NCBI RefSeq assembly: GCF_003399445.1
Contig: NZ_QUQO01000001.1
Span: 248,001 to 312,000 of the forward strand
Reading direction: 5' to 3'
DNA: 64,000 bases
Source: Parvularcula marina
GTDB lineage: Bacteria > Pseudomonadota > Alphaproteobacteria > Caulobacterales > Parvularculaceae
Shown here piece after piece: positions 8,735-17,591 of the stretch. The position numbers and the translations under genes were made by a program. Positions within the stretch are counted from its first letter, which is position 1; each line of letters begins with the position of its first letter. The notes below the pieces were generated by a model. It was not told the DNA's origin, ran no database searches, and saw only the letters and a list, made by a program, of their open reading frames with translations.

Positions 8735-11134
8735 TTAGTGCACGAAGGCTTCGAAGATATCCATGAGCTCGGTTTTGACGAAGTCGTCGGAAGGAACTTC
8801 GAACGGACCAACTTCCATGACCGGACGATCCATATCCATGACCGTCTTGTCGACGCCAGGCACGAAGGGCTCTTCGTACTTGTCGAAGCCATAGGTGAGG
8901 ACTTCTTCGTCCGTCTGCCAGAAGCCTTGGAAGTTCTTCGGCGTATCCGCGAACGGATTGAGCGACTGAACTTCGCCGAGCTCGAAGATGGTGTTCGGGC
9001 TAACGTCACGGATGTAGATGAACGAGCCATTGTCGAATTCGATGACAAGGTCGTTATCCGTGAAGATCAGGCCGCCTTCTTCGTAGTCACGCTCAGGCGT
9101 GTAGGTGAAGAGGTCGGAGCTGGAGAGCGTCGTCGCGTCATCAAGAGCTTCGAAGAACTCCTGAGCCGTGAAGCCGCCAACAGACCCGTCAGCCAGCGTG
9201 ATGTTGAAGCACAGCTGATCTTCCTGGTTGCCATCGAAGTCAAAGATGTAGGTCCCGAAGATACCATTGGCATCAATGCCCGTGATGTCACCAGAAGCGT
9301 CCGTCGTGACGACGATGTCGACGATAAAGTCGTCAGCACCTTCTTCACCGAAGAGGACGTTCAGACCCTGACGACCAACGAGCGTGTCGTCATGCTCACC
9401 ACCGAAGAGGTAGTCGAGGCCAGAGAAGAGACCGAACTGGTCATCACCACCGATGATGAGGTCGTCATCTTCTTCACCGTCCATGAAGTAGTCGCCCGAG
9501 CCGCTCGTGAAGAGCGTGTCGTTGCCCGTGCCACCAAGGACAGTGTCGCCACCAACGAATTCCGGCAGGAGGTCGAAGAGAATCGTAGCCGAGTTACCAG
9601 CGTCGATCAGGTCGTCACCTGCTGAACCCATGGAGACGTCGTCGCCGTTGCCAGCCTGGATCTCGTCATTGCCGTCCTCGCCGTCAATGATGTCAGAACC
9701 GGCGCCGCCGTCGATGGTGTCATCGCCGGTAAAGCCCCAGAGGCTGTCTGCGCCAGCTTCGCCGTCGATGCAGTCATCGCCAGTCCAGCCGTCGATTGTG
9801 TCGTTGCCGTTGCCACCAAGGATGGTGTCATCGTCTTCGCCGCCGTCGAGGACGTCAGCTGCGTTACCACCGTCGATCTGGTCGAAGCCAGCACCGCCGA
9901 GAACAAAGTCAGCACCGTTTTCACCACGGAGGATGTCGTCGCCATTGCCACCAGAGATGGAGTCATTGTCGTCGCCACCGTCGATGAAGTCGTCGCCGTT
10001 GACGCCTTCGAGGACGTCATCGCCAGCTTCGCCGAAGATCTTGTCGTTGCCGTCGTCGCCGAAGAAGCCCGGCTCAACGTCAAAGGCATCCGAACCCGAG
10101 ATCGAGTCATTGCCGTCGCCACCAAGCATGGTGTCGTTGCCGTGACCGCCGCGGAGATCGTCGGCGCCGTCTTCACCTTCCATGAAGTCGTCATCGTCGT
10201 TACCGCTCATGCTGTCATCGCCAGCACCGCCGTACATCTTGTCGTCGCCAGCGCCGCCGTCAACGTCATCATTGCCGTCTTCGCCGAGAAGGACGTCTTC
10301 GTCCTTGCCGCCGTCGATGTCGTCAGCGCCGATGCCGCCTAGGATCGTGTCCTGACCGTCAGAACCCTGAAGGTTGTCTTCGCCAGCTTCACCAAAGATG
10401 AGGTCATCGCCGTCATTACCGGTGATGTCGTCACCACGGCCACGCTCGTCACCACCTACGATGACATCGTCGCCTTCGTCACCTTTGATGGAGTCAATGC
10501 CAGCGCCGCCGAAGATAAGGTCTTCGCCTGTACCGCCACGGATGGTGTCACGGCCATTTTCACCCAGCAGGGTGTCATTGCCATCTTCACCAACGATGCG
10601 GTCAGCACCGTTGCCACCGAAAACGAGGTCCCAGCCAAGGCCGGCACGGATGATGTCGTCGCCGCCATCGCCGCAGATTTCGTCATCGCCAGCGTTGCCG
10701 AAGAGACGGTCACGATCAGCACCACCAGAGATCAGGTCGTCGCCAGCGCCACCACGGATAATGTCTACGCCGTCATTACCTTGCAGCTCGTCGTTGCCGT
10801 CATTGCCTTCGATCGAGTCATCGCCCGACTGACCAGCAACTTTGTCGTCACCTTCGTTACCGCGAAGCGTGTCGTTGCCCCAGTTCGGGTTCGGGTCTTT
10901 TTCAACGCCTGCATCACCAATGATGATGTCGTCGCCGTTCTGACCTTTAACTTCGTCATCGCCGGCACCGCCGGAAATGGTGTCGTCCTGAGCGCCGCCT
11001 TTGACAGTGTCATCACCGTCTTGAGCGTAGATCAGGTCATTACCGCCGCGGCCGTCGATAAAATCGTCGCCAGAGACGTCTTCCCCGAGACCCGGGAAAA
11101 GTTCTGACGTGTCATCGCCAAAAATGTTAGCCAT
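8735..11134 (-). CDS. RTX calcium-binding repeat protein 2 (probable type I secreted)
   Basis: The product has 799 residues and the same build as RTX protein 1: N-terminal MANIFGDDTSELFPGLGED, about 570 residues of GGxGxDxUx repeats, then the conserved 200-residue tail ending FEAFVH. Most of the protein, including its DNA, is close to identical to gene 1 (for example about 190 bp at 6365-6555 and 9360-9550). A core at about 9600-9955 instead resembles RTX gene 3 (WTGDDCIDGE, LWGFTG). The start is ATG at 11134 after AGGAGAGA. Its own terminator and upstream palindrome suggest separate transcription. The protein is acidic, has no Sec signal and shows no enzyme domain. Confidence 0.9.
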   Translation of the reverse strand: MANIFGDDTSELFPGLGEDVSGDDFIDGRGGNDLIYAQDGDDTVKGGAQDDTISGGAGDDEVKGQNGDDIIIGDAGVEKDPNPNWGNDTLRGNEGDDKVAGQSGDDSIEGNDGNDELQGNDGVDIIRGGAGDDLISGGADRDRLFGNAGDDEICGDGGDDIIRAGLGWDLVFGGNGADRIVGEDGNDTLLGENGRDTIRGGTGEDLIFGGAGIDSIKGDEGDDVIVGGDERGRGDDITGNDGDDLIFGEAGEDNLQGSDGQDTILGGIGADDIDGGKDEDVLLGEDGNDDVDGGAGDDKMYGGAGDDSMSGNDDDDFMEGEDGADDLRGGHGNDTMLGGDGNDSISGSDAFDVEPGFFGDDGNDKIFGEAGDDVLEGVNGDDFIDGGDDNDSISGGNGDDILRGENGADFVLGGAGFDQIDGGNAADVLDGGEDDDTILGGNGNDTIDGWTGDDCIDGEAGADSLWGFTGDDTIDGGAGSDIIDGEDGNDEIQAGNGDDVSMGSAGDDLIDAGNSATILFDLLPEFVGGDTVLGGTGNDTLFTSGSGDYFMDGEEDDDLIIGGDDQFGLFSGLDYLFGGEHDDTLVGRQGLNVLFGEEGADDFIVDIVVTTDASGDITGIDANGIFGTYIFDFDGNQEDQLCFNITLADGSVGGFTAQEFFEALDDATTLSSSDLFTYTPERDYEEGGLIFTDNDLVIEFDNGSFIYIRDVSPNTIFELGEVQSLNPFADTPKNFQGFWQTDEEVLTYGFDKYEEPFVPGVDKTVMDMDRPVMEVGPFEVPSDDFVKTELMDIFEAFVH

Positions 11135-11224
11135 CTAACTCTCTCCTAGATTTAGCACTAAAGGGGACCATTGATCCCTACGGCTCAATCCCCCTGCGCC
11201 CCCGCACAATATGGAGGCGACTCA

Positions 11225-11273
11225 TATCGGTTAATTCACACGTCTTGGATGTGCCCCCCACGAATGGGGGGGG
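11225..11273 (-). promoter_or_regulatory. Conserved regulatory block upstream of RTX gene 2
   Basis: The palindrome C6-ACGAAT-G8 (11254-11273) is followed in the gene direction, after 13 bp, by TATCGGTTAATTCACA (11225-11240). The arrangement and spacing match the block upstream of RTX gene 1, while the DNA between the parts has diverged. This points to selection on a control site. Confidence 0.6.
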
Positions 11274-11346
11274 TATATAAAGTCTTATAGGCACACCCCA
11301 GCAAATACGGGGTTTTTGGCAGTTTTCCCCAGTGTAAATTTTTAAT

Positions 11347-11373
11347 AAAAAAGGGCCGCTTTTGGCGGCCCTT
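11347..11373 (-). terminator. Terminator of RTX gene 3
   Basis: A 9-bp stem AAGGGCCGC/GCGGCCCTT (11351-11359, 11365-11373) is followed on the minus strand by a T-run. It lies 64 bp past the RTX gene 3 stop. Confidence 0.85.
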
Positions 11374-11436
11374 CTCTTAAATTCTGCGATTTGTTGCCGA
11401 AAGAGAGATTCGGCTTCGCATTCATGCATTCAAAGA

Positions 11437-13857
11437 TCAGTGGATGAAGGCCTCGAAAATATCCATCAGGGCCGTCTTGTCGAAGGAATCTGAAGGGATA
11501 TCGAACGGCCCGACCTCCATGACAGGGCGTTCCATCCCTGCGACTGTCTTGTCGATGCCCGGCACGAACGGCTCAGCATATTTGTCAAAGCCAAAGGTGA
11601 TGAGCTGTTCATCGGACTGCCAGAAGCCTTGGAAGGATTTCGGGCTGGACGTGAACGGGTTGAGCGTCTGCACATCACCGATTTCGAAAATCGTGCCCTG
11701 GCTGACGTCACGGATCCAGACAAAGCTGCCATTCCCGAAGGTCACGAGCAGGTCGTTATCCGTGAAGGTGAAACCGGCTTCCTCATATTCAGGGGCCGGG
11801 GTGTCGACCGCAAGGTTCACACTCGAGAGGGTGACGAAGCTGTCGAGAGCCTGGAACAGTTTCAGACTGACATTACCATTCAGTGCCGTGCTGCCCGGTG
11901 CGTAATGAACGTTGAAGCAGATCTGGTCTTCCTGGTTGCCGTCATAGTCCATGAGGTAGGTGCTGAAGCTGCCCAGCGCATCAAGGCCAGTGACCACAAC
12001 ACTTCCGCCCACCACGGCTGTGGAGACAACGATGTCGATGACGAAGTCATCCGCGCCTTCTTCGCCGAAGAGGGCGTTGGTGCCCTGACGGCCGATCAGC
12101 GTGTCGTCATGCTCGCCGCCGAAGAGGAAATCGAGCCCGGCTGTCCCAGTGAAGACAGTGTCCCCACCGAAGATCAGGTCGTCATCTTCTTGGCCGTCGA
12201 GAATGTAGTCGCCAACGCCGCTGGCGAAGATCGTGTCATCGCCGTCACCGCCGAGGACCGTATCGCCACCGATGAACTGGGCAACCGAAATCCCGAAACC
12301 AAGAATGGTGCTCGCGCTGCCTGCATCAATGAGGTCGTTTCCGGTGCCGCCATCAACATAGTCGTCACCTGAGCCGCCCTGGATCACGTCATTGCCGTCT
12401 TCGCCGCCAATCGTGTCACTGCCAGCGGAGCCATCAATCGTGTCGTTCCCGGTAAAGCCCCAGAGGAAGTCGTTACCGTCTTCGCCATCGATGCAGTCAT
12501 CGCCTGTCCAGCCGTCAATGCTGTCATTGCCAGCACCGCCAAGCAGGGTGTCGTCGCCACTGTCACCGAAGAGAGTGTCAGCAGCTGCACCGCCTGATGC
12601 CTGATCCGCGCCCGCACCGGCAAGGATCGTGTCCGCACCGGCCTGGCCGAGCAGGGTGTCATTGCCATTGCCGCCATCGATCAGGTCATTCTCCGTACCG
12701 CCATCAATGAAGTCATTGCCATTGACGCCGTAGAGCGTGTCATTGCCTGCATCACCGAAGATCTTGTCATTGCCGTCATCGCCGAAGAAACCCGGTTCAA
12801 CGTCAAAGGCATCCGAGCCTGAAATGATGTCGTTGCCTGCACCACCGAGCAGGGTGTCGTGACCATGACCCCCGCGGATGTCGTCAATGCCGTCTTCGCC
12901 TTCGATATAGTCATTGTCGTCATTGCCGGAGAGGCTGTCATTGCCCGCGCCACCAAAGATCTTGTCATTGCCGGCGCCGCCATCAACATCGTCATTGCCG
13001 TCTTCGCCGAGAAGGACGTCTTCGTCCTTACCACCATCGATATCGTCCGAGCCGATGCCGCCCAGGATCGTGTCCTGACCATCCGAGCCCTGAAGGTTAT
13101 CTTCACCGCCCATGCCGAAGATCAGGTCATTGCCGGAGTTGCCGGTGATGTCATCACCGCGGCCGGTTTCATTGCCGCCGACCAGCGTGTCATTGCCTTC
13201 GTCGCCCTGCATGGAGTCGATCCCGGCACCGCCAAACATCAGATCGTCGCCCGTGCCGCCCAGCATAGTGTCCTTGCCGTTCTCACCGAGCAGGGTGTCA
13301 TTACCGTCTTCACCGAAGATCCGGTCTGCACCGTCGCCGCCGAAAATCAGGTCCCAGCCAAGACCCGCACGGATGATGTCGTCACCTCCGTCACCGGAGA
13401 TCTCGTCATTACCATCATTGCCAAAGAGCCGGTCGCGGTCTGCGCCACCAGAGATCAGGTCATGACCTGCGCCGCCCAGAATGGTGTCGACGCCGTCATT
13501 GCCCTGCAGTTGGTCGTTGCCGTTATTGCCTTCGATAAAGTCATCGCCAGACTGGCCGGCGACCTTGTCGTCGCCGTCATTGCCGTAAAGTGTGTCATTG
13601 CCCCAGTTCGGGTTTGTGTCTTTCGGCACACCGGCGTCGCCGATGATGATATCGTTTCCGTTCTGACCTTTGATCTCGTCATCGCCAGCGCCGCCGGAAA
13701 TGGTGTCATTGCCTGTGCCGCCCTTGACCGTGTCGTTCCCGGTAAGGGCATAGATCAGGTCATTGCCGCCGCGGCCGTCAACGAAGTCATTGCCGGTCAG
13801 GTTCTCTCCAAGACCTGGAAACAGCTCCGACGTATCGTCGCCATAAATATTCGCCAT
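11437..13857 (-). CDS. RTX calcium-binding repeat protein 3 (probable type I secreted)
   Basis: The product has 806 residues and the same architecture as its two downstream paralogs: MANIYGDDTSELFPGLGEN, then nonapeptide calcium-binding repeats to about residue 590, then the conserved tail ending FEAFIH. It is more diverged than genes 1 and 2 are from each other, for example in the tail segment YAPGSTALNGNVSLKLFQAL. The start ATG at 13857 has AGGAAAA before it; longer in-frame starts are not needed. It lies downstream of the LuxR-type regulator gene on the same strand. A structural or adhesive extracellular role is possible. No enzymatic motif is seen. Confidence 0.9.
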   Translation of the reverse strand: MANIYGDDTSELFPGLGENLTGNDFVDGRGGNDLIYALTGNDTVKGGTGNDTISGGAGDDEIKGQNGNDIIIGDAGVPKDTNPNWGNDTLYGNDGDDKVAGQSGDDFIEGNNGNDQLQGNDGVDTILGGAGHDLISGGADRDRLFGNDGNDEISGDGGDDIIRAGLGWDLIFGGDGADRIFGEDGNDTLLGENGKDTMLGGTGDDLMFGGAGIDSMQGDEGNDTLVGGNETGRGDDITGNSGNDLIFGMGGEDNLQGSDGQDTILGGIGSDDIDGGKDEDVLLGEDGNDDVDGGAGNDKIFGGAGNDSLSGNDDNDYIEGEDGIDDIRGGHGHDTLLGGAGNDIISGSDAFDVEPGFFGDDGNDKIFGDAGNDTLYGVNGNDFIDGGTENDLIDGGNGNDTLLGQAGADTILAGAGADQASGGAAADTLFGDSGDDTLLGGAGNDSIDGWTGDDCIDGEDGNDFLWGFTGNDTIDGSAGSDTIGGEDGNDVIQGGSGDDYVDGGTGNDLIDAGSASTILGFGISVAQFIGGDTVLGGDGDDTIFASGVGDYILDGQEDDDLIFGGDTVFTGTAGLDFLFGGEHDDTLIGRQGTNALFGEEGADDFVIDIVVSTAVVGGSVVVTGLDALGSFSTYLMDYDGNQEDQICFNVHYAPGSTALNGNVSLKLFQALDSFVTLSSVNLAVDTPAPEYEEAGFTFTDNDLLVTFGNGSFVWIRDVSQGTIFEIGDVQTLNPFTSSPKSFQGFWQSDEQLITFGFDKYAEPFVPGIDKTVAGMERPVMEVGPFDIPSDSFDKTALMDIFEAFIH

Positions 13858-14207
13858 TCTCAATTTTCCTAGAAAAGTTGGATGAAACGTCTTTGGGGCC
13901 GAGAAATGCCAGCCTTGTTCCATTCCCCCAATATGGTTCCCGTCCTGATGGACGGTGCGGCAATTTTACGAGGGGTCATTCGCCGACTTCTCCCCCCATT
14001 TGGAGGGGGAGATGATTTATTGTTTCCATGCTGATCGATGGGTCCACGTTTTCAGGATGCGGGAGCCTGTATTTGCCCGTCCCGGTGGCGAGCCAGAGAT
14101 TCAGGATGGCGTCTTTGCGCCATGCTGGCTGGGAGCAATCAGTCCGCCTGTTTAAGGGCAGCACAGATTAAATTTCGGATATCAGGTGAAGGAGGTGACG
14201 ACTTCGC
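13858..14207. other. Intergenic region between the LuxR-type gene and RTX gene 3
   Basis: No gene is supported in these 350 bp. It holds the RTX gene 3 leader and the palindrome at 13990-14011. I see no clear terminator for the LuxR-type gene, so some readthrough into RTX gene 3 cannot be excluded. Confidence 0.6.
13990..14011 (-). promoter_or_regulatory. C-run/G-run palindrome upstream of RTX gene 3
   Basis: CTCCCCC and GGGGGAG form a 7-bp inverted repeat around 8 bp. It occupies the same position class as the palindromes upstream of RTX genes 1 and 2. The neighbouring TTAATT element seen for those genes is not clearly kept here. Confidence 0.5.
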
Positions 14208-15338
14208 TCAGGAAGCTGCGATTGCCTGGTCGCCAATGCGTCCGGCAAGGATCGACTCGATCTTCGGCGGCAGAGGCGCCGCCATGGTGAGGGGGCCTGC
14301 AGCCAGAATACGAACGAGATCCGGTTTACGCCGCACATCAAGCTTGGCGAAGACGTCCTTGCAGTAGGATTTAACCGTCGTCTCTGAAAGCCCGAGCTGT
14401 TCGGCGACTTCTGACACGTTGAGCCCGCCTGCGAGCAGCGCACTGACTTCTGCCTCACGCTTGGTCATGTTGTAGACCTCCCGCAGCCATTCAGCCGGCG
14501 GGGAGGGGTATTCGGGATCATCTACATAGATCGCCAGAACTTTGCGGCCCTTGAGCGAAATCCGTTTAGCAACGATCGGTGAGACAGAGCCGTCATCGGC
14601 TTCGATCGCAAGTGCACCCATTTCCGACAGCCCGCTGAGGCAATCACGGAACGGCGCATGTTCACCCGAACAGCGGCCCGTCAGGCGGTTGTCCGAAATC
14701 CGGATGCCGCGCCCTGCCTCCATGAAACGTTGGGCGGCGCCATTCGAGAAGAGGACGCGGCCGCTCATGTCGGCGATGAACAGGCCCAGGCGCGCATTGT
14801 CTGTCGCATAGGACAATGCCGAATTGACGACGCGCGTATAGGCGGATTCAAGTTCTGCTTCGGCAAGACGAGCGGCGTCCTGAAGGGCCATCGCATCTGC
14901 CTTGGAAAATTTCCCACGAGTCGAACGGCGTGAAGCCATCAGATAAATCCCGTGTTCCTTACAGACAGGTACCCGGACAGTTCTGGCCCGAGCCATCCAG
15001 CGCGCGAGAACAGACGCTGCGCGGTTCTTGCGCTGCTCAGTATCATCCGGGCTGAACAGACGTGAGGCTTCGACCGAGCCAGAGGATGACCGCCGGCGGC
15101 TGGCCCAGAGGACGATTGAGTCCCGGGCGGCAAGACACGTCACATCCGCATCGGCGGCCCGAAGCGCAAGACGCAAGGCGCTGTGGAGACGTGAGAGGGC
15201 AGGGTCTGTGGTGGGGGTTTCTTGCGTTTTGGTTCGTGCACGGATATTTTGATCCACGCCGTTACTCGGAACGGTGTCGACGTTCAGACTATCGGCATTG
15301 GCCGACAGTACCGTTTCGTCTACGAACTCTGACATCAT
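14208..15338 (-). CDS. LuxR-family transcriptional regulator with PAS-like sensor region
   Basis: The product is about 376 residues. The C-terminal residues ~291-345 form a LuxR/GerE helix-turn-helix (MTKREAEVSALLAGG, VSEVAEQLGLSETTVKSY). The middle part (ALSYATDNARLGLFIADMSG, VLFSNGAAQRFME) looks like a PAS domain, so some signal may be sensed there. No acyl-homoserine-lactone domain is obvious. The start is one of two adjacent ATG codons (15338 or 15335) after a GGGGGG tract. A TTG start at 15383 is possible but has a poor ribosome site. It lies directly upstream of three RTX genes on the same strand and is the obvious candidate regulator of their shared palindromes. That is inferred from position only. 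Confidence 0.8.
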   Translation of the reverse strand: MMSEFVDETVLSANADSLNVDTVPSNGVDQNIRARTKTQETPTTDPALSRLHSALRLALRAADADVTCLAARDSIVLWASRRRSSSGSVEASRLFSPDDTEQRKNRAASVLARWMARARTVRVPVCKEHGIYLMASRRSTRGKFSKADAMALQDAARLAEAELESAYTRVVNSALSYATDNARLGLFIADMSGRVLFSNGAAQRFMEAGRGIRISDNRLTGRCSGEHAPFRDCLSGLSEMGALAIEADDGSVSPIVAKRISLKGRKVLAIYVDDPEYPSPPAEWLREVYNMTKREAEVSALLAGGLNVSEVAEQLGLSETTVKSYCKDVFAKLDVRRKPDLVRILAAGPLTMAAPLPPKIESILAGRIGDQAIAAS

Positions 15339-16235
15339 CCCCCCAGGACCCGCTGCATACACGGCAACGGCAAAACGCCACAAATCTGAGGAGTGATAAG
15401 GTTTTCAGGCGTCTGGACCTTGTCGCGGTCATGGTGCCTGAACTGTTCTCTCCCCAGTCCCTGCCGGCAGTACGCCGACAAAACTCACCAACAACAAGTT
15501 AACCGGCGCTATCATTGATTGGCAAGGCCCAATCCGCACAACTGGCCTGCCAAATCTTTGATTTTTACACATATTCGGGTGACACTGAGCAATCTGCGCA
15601 GCCTTGGGGCGAGTGGGTGGGCAGCTTTTCCCCGAAAGCGGACCATCGGTTTGAGCGTTCTGGAAATCGGACACTTATCTGGGGCAATCTTGATCCTGAT
15701 TTTCCCGTATTTGGTGTGCTTTCGTGCAATCTGGCCAAGCTGATTCTTTTAGCTGATCCGCACGGACCCAAAACGATTGAGCAAGTCTGTCAGTGGGTAT
15801 GATTTAGCATCAGGGTGTAACCTTGAGGGCTGCATCTCTATGCAATGAATGCCTCGGATTTCATGAATGCTAGCCCATGGCAGGAATTCTGGAACGCCTT
15901 ACCCGACTGCTCGAGGTGTCATGAAACGCAAACCATGCGCCCAGACGGACATAAATGCGAATACGGAATTATATCTTATTATACATGAAGGCCGCGAAAC
16001 TGAAATATTGCGCCGTAGGGGAATTAAGTGTGCTGAACCATATTGCACCTCCAGTACGGAATGCAATTTCTACATTATCCAGCAAAAAGCAGGACTTAAC
16101 CCGAATTCTTATCCGTCTTTGTAAAGAATGACCGGATGTTGATGTGAAGGGTAATGGTGAGCTTACGCCAGCAATGTGGTTCAGCCCGCCAGCAGTCACT
16201 TTAGAACATATGTTAAGAAAGCGTCGTCTGGCGAC
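15339..16235. other. Gene-poor, AT-richer spacer between the LuxR-type gene and tRNA-Ala
   Basis: About 900 bp with no convincing gene on either strand. The open frames present (for example 15515-15802) have no recognisable content or good ribosome sites. Base composition is visibly lower in GC than the flanks, especially 15940-16220. The segment next to the tRNA could be a remnant of an integrated element, but I see no integrase, direct repeat of the tRNA end or transposase. Confidence 0.6.
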
Positions 16236-16311
<76 letters not shown>

Positions 16312-16399
16312 GACTTCAGTCGAGCGGGCGGTCTAATGAGCGTGCCGCCGCTTTGCAAGCCGAAATTTCGGGGCCATGGGAGAACTTTTCCCGTTGGCC

Positions 16400-16969
16400 T
16401 CAGACCGCATATTTCTCGAAGATTTCCGCGGGGATATCGCGCGCAAGGTTGAAGTTAAAGACACAGCGATGCGTGCTATCGACCGGAGCGGAGGAGGCAT
16501 GTTCCATCATGCCGTCAAAGATAAGCCCTCGTCCTCGCTTGGACTTGATCCGGTGCGCCACTTCCTCTCCGTCAAAGATGCAGGTGTCTCCATCGGCATC
16601 ATTCACATAATAGATAAAGACCCAGTGCGGGTTCTCATCGTCCACATGCTTGGGGTGGATGAAGGACGCCTTCTCCCGGCTCATCAAATTGCATTTCGCC
16701 CGGATGATCTTTTCATCGGCAATGCCCAGGCGGGCCGTGATTGCGCGCGGCACGGTATGCCATTGCGTGATGTTCTTATAATTCTGGATGAAACCATGCA
16801 CGAATTGGGGAGACTCGCCGGCCTGCGTGTAGTCATCAGTCGAATTTGTATTGGGGTAATAGAACCAGGGGAATCTCATCCCCATGATGACGCGTTCGAG
16901 CTCATCCTGCATTCCTTCGGGCAGGAAGTTCTCGATGATGATCGGCGATGATGTGACGGTCGTGCTCAT
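16400..16969 (-). CDS. 2OG-Fe(II) oxygenase-like protein
   Basis: The 189-residue cytoplasmic protein has the double-stranded beta-helix oxygenase signature. His108-x-Asp110 (HVDDENPHW) and distal His157 (MMEHAS) would bind iron. The stretch WVFIYYVNDADGDT and the nearby Arg in HRCVFNFN fit the phage/cyanophage-type prolyl-hydroxylase-like branch of the family. The substrate cannot be told. ATG at 16969 is chosen over an upstream TTG (17005), although neither has a strong ribosome site. The gene stands alone between the tRNA and a lipoprotein gene. Confidence 0.75.
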   Translation of the reverse strand: MSTTVTSSPIIIENFLPEGMQDELERVIMGMRFPWFYYPNTNSTDDYTQAGESPQFVHGFIQNYKNITQWHTVPRAITARLGIADEKIIRAKCNLMSREKASFIHPKHVDDENPHWVFIYYVNDADGDTCIFDGEEVAHRIKSKRGRGLIFDGMMEHASSAPVDSTHRCVFNFNLARDIPAEIFEKYAV

Positions 16970-17035
16970 GCCCGGAAGATTATGCAGCATCGTCCGGGCT
17001 GGCAAACAGGAACCATCACAATTGAGAGGCGCAGG

Positions 17036-17524
17036 TTACGGTGCGGCGGCGAACATGCCTTCGACCAGCGGCGCAACGCTCTCAGCATAATAGAGTGCCT
17101 CAGGCGTGTCCTTGCGAACGGCTGCACGAACGCGGGTAAAAGCGGTGATAGTCTCCGATTTGGACGTCGGCTCGCCAAATTCAGCGATGAAAGCCTCTTC
17201 AAGGCCATCAAGCTCGCTCTCTTCGACAAGGATCCAGACGACGACCAGCGCATCATCCTGGAAGACGAATTCGGCAAGGCGCGGCGCGCCGAAATAGTCA
17301 AACCCCTGACAATCGATCTGAGAATGGGTCTCGGCGCCGGGGATTTCCGGTGGATTGAATTCGCGCTCATCTATCGAAGTGCAGAGCCCATCAAGGGCCG
17401 TGACCATCTGGGCCCGTGACGCATCGAAGCTGATCACGGCCGGTTTCTCAACACTCGGCGCATTTGAGCAGGCCGCAAGAAGGGAGATGAGGGAGAGGGC
17501 GGCGAGGGTAGTCAGGCGTTTCAT
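17036..17524 (-). CDS. Small lipoprotein of unknown function
   Basis: The 162-residue protein has a signal sequence and a clear lipobox, LLAAC, with Cys19 as the lipidated residue. The mature part is acidic with two further Cys. I do not recognise a family. It lies downstream of the ABC transporter gene on the same strand with a 67-bp gap, so it could be co-transcribed. Confidence 0.75.
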   Translation of the reverse strand: MKRLTTLAALSLISLLAACSNAPSVEKPAVISFDASRAQMVTALDGLCTSIDEREFNPPEIPGAETHSQIDCQGFDYFGAPRLAEFVFQDDALVVVWILVEESELDGLEEAFIAEFGEPTSKSETITAFTRVRAAVRKDTPEALYYAESVAPLVEGMFAAAP

Positions 17525-17591
17525 CCGGTCTTTCCTATTTTATCTTCAGGAGACCCTACACGATTACATCTGTGGTTCACCTGATCATTTC

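Larger units (their letters stand above)
11135..11436. other. Intergenic region between RTX genes 3 and 2
   Basis: No gene is supported. It contains the RTX gene 2 leader, the conserved palindrome block (11225-11273) and the RTX gene 3 terminator (11347-11373). Confidence 0.7.

Noticed and set aside
5723-13857. Dense short DNA repeats that could suggest a CRISPR array or minisatellites
   Set aside because: The repeats are in-frame nonapeptide codons with no constant repeat and spacer lengths; they encode RTX motifs.
15515-15802. A 95-codon frame in the spacer next to the LuxR-type gene
   Set aside because: No ribosome site, no recognisable features, and composition typical of non-coding DNA.
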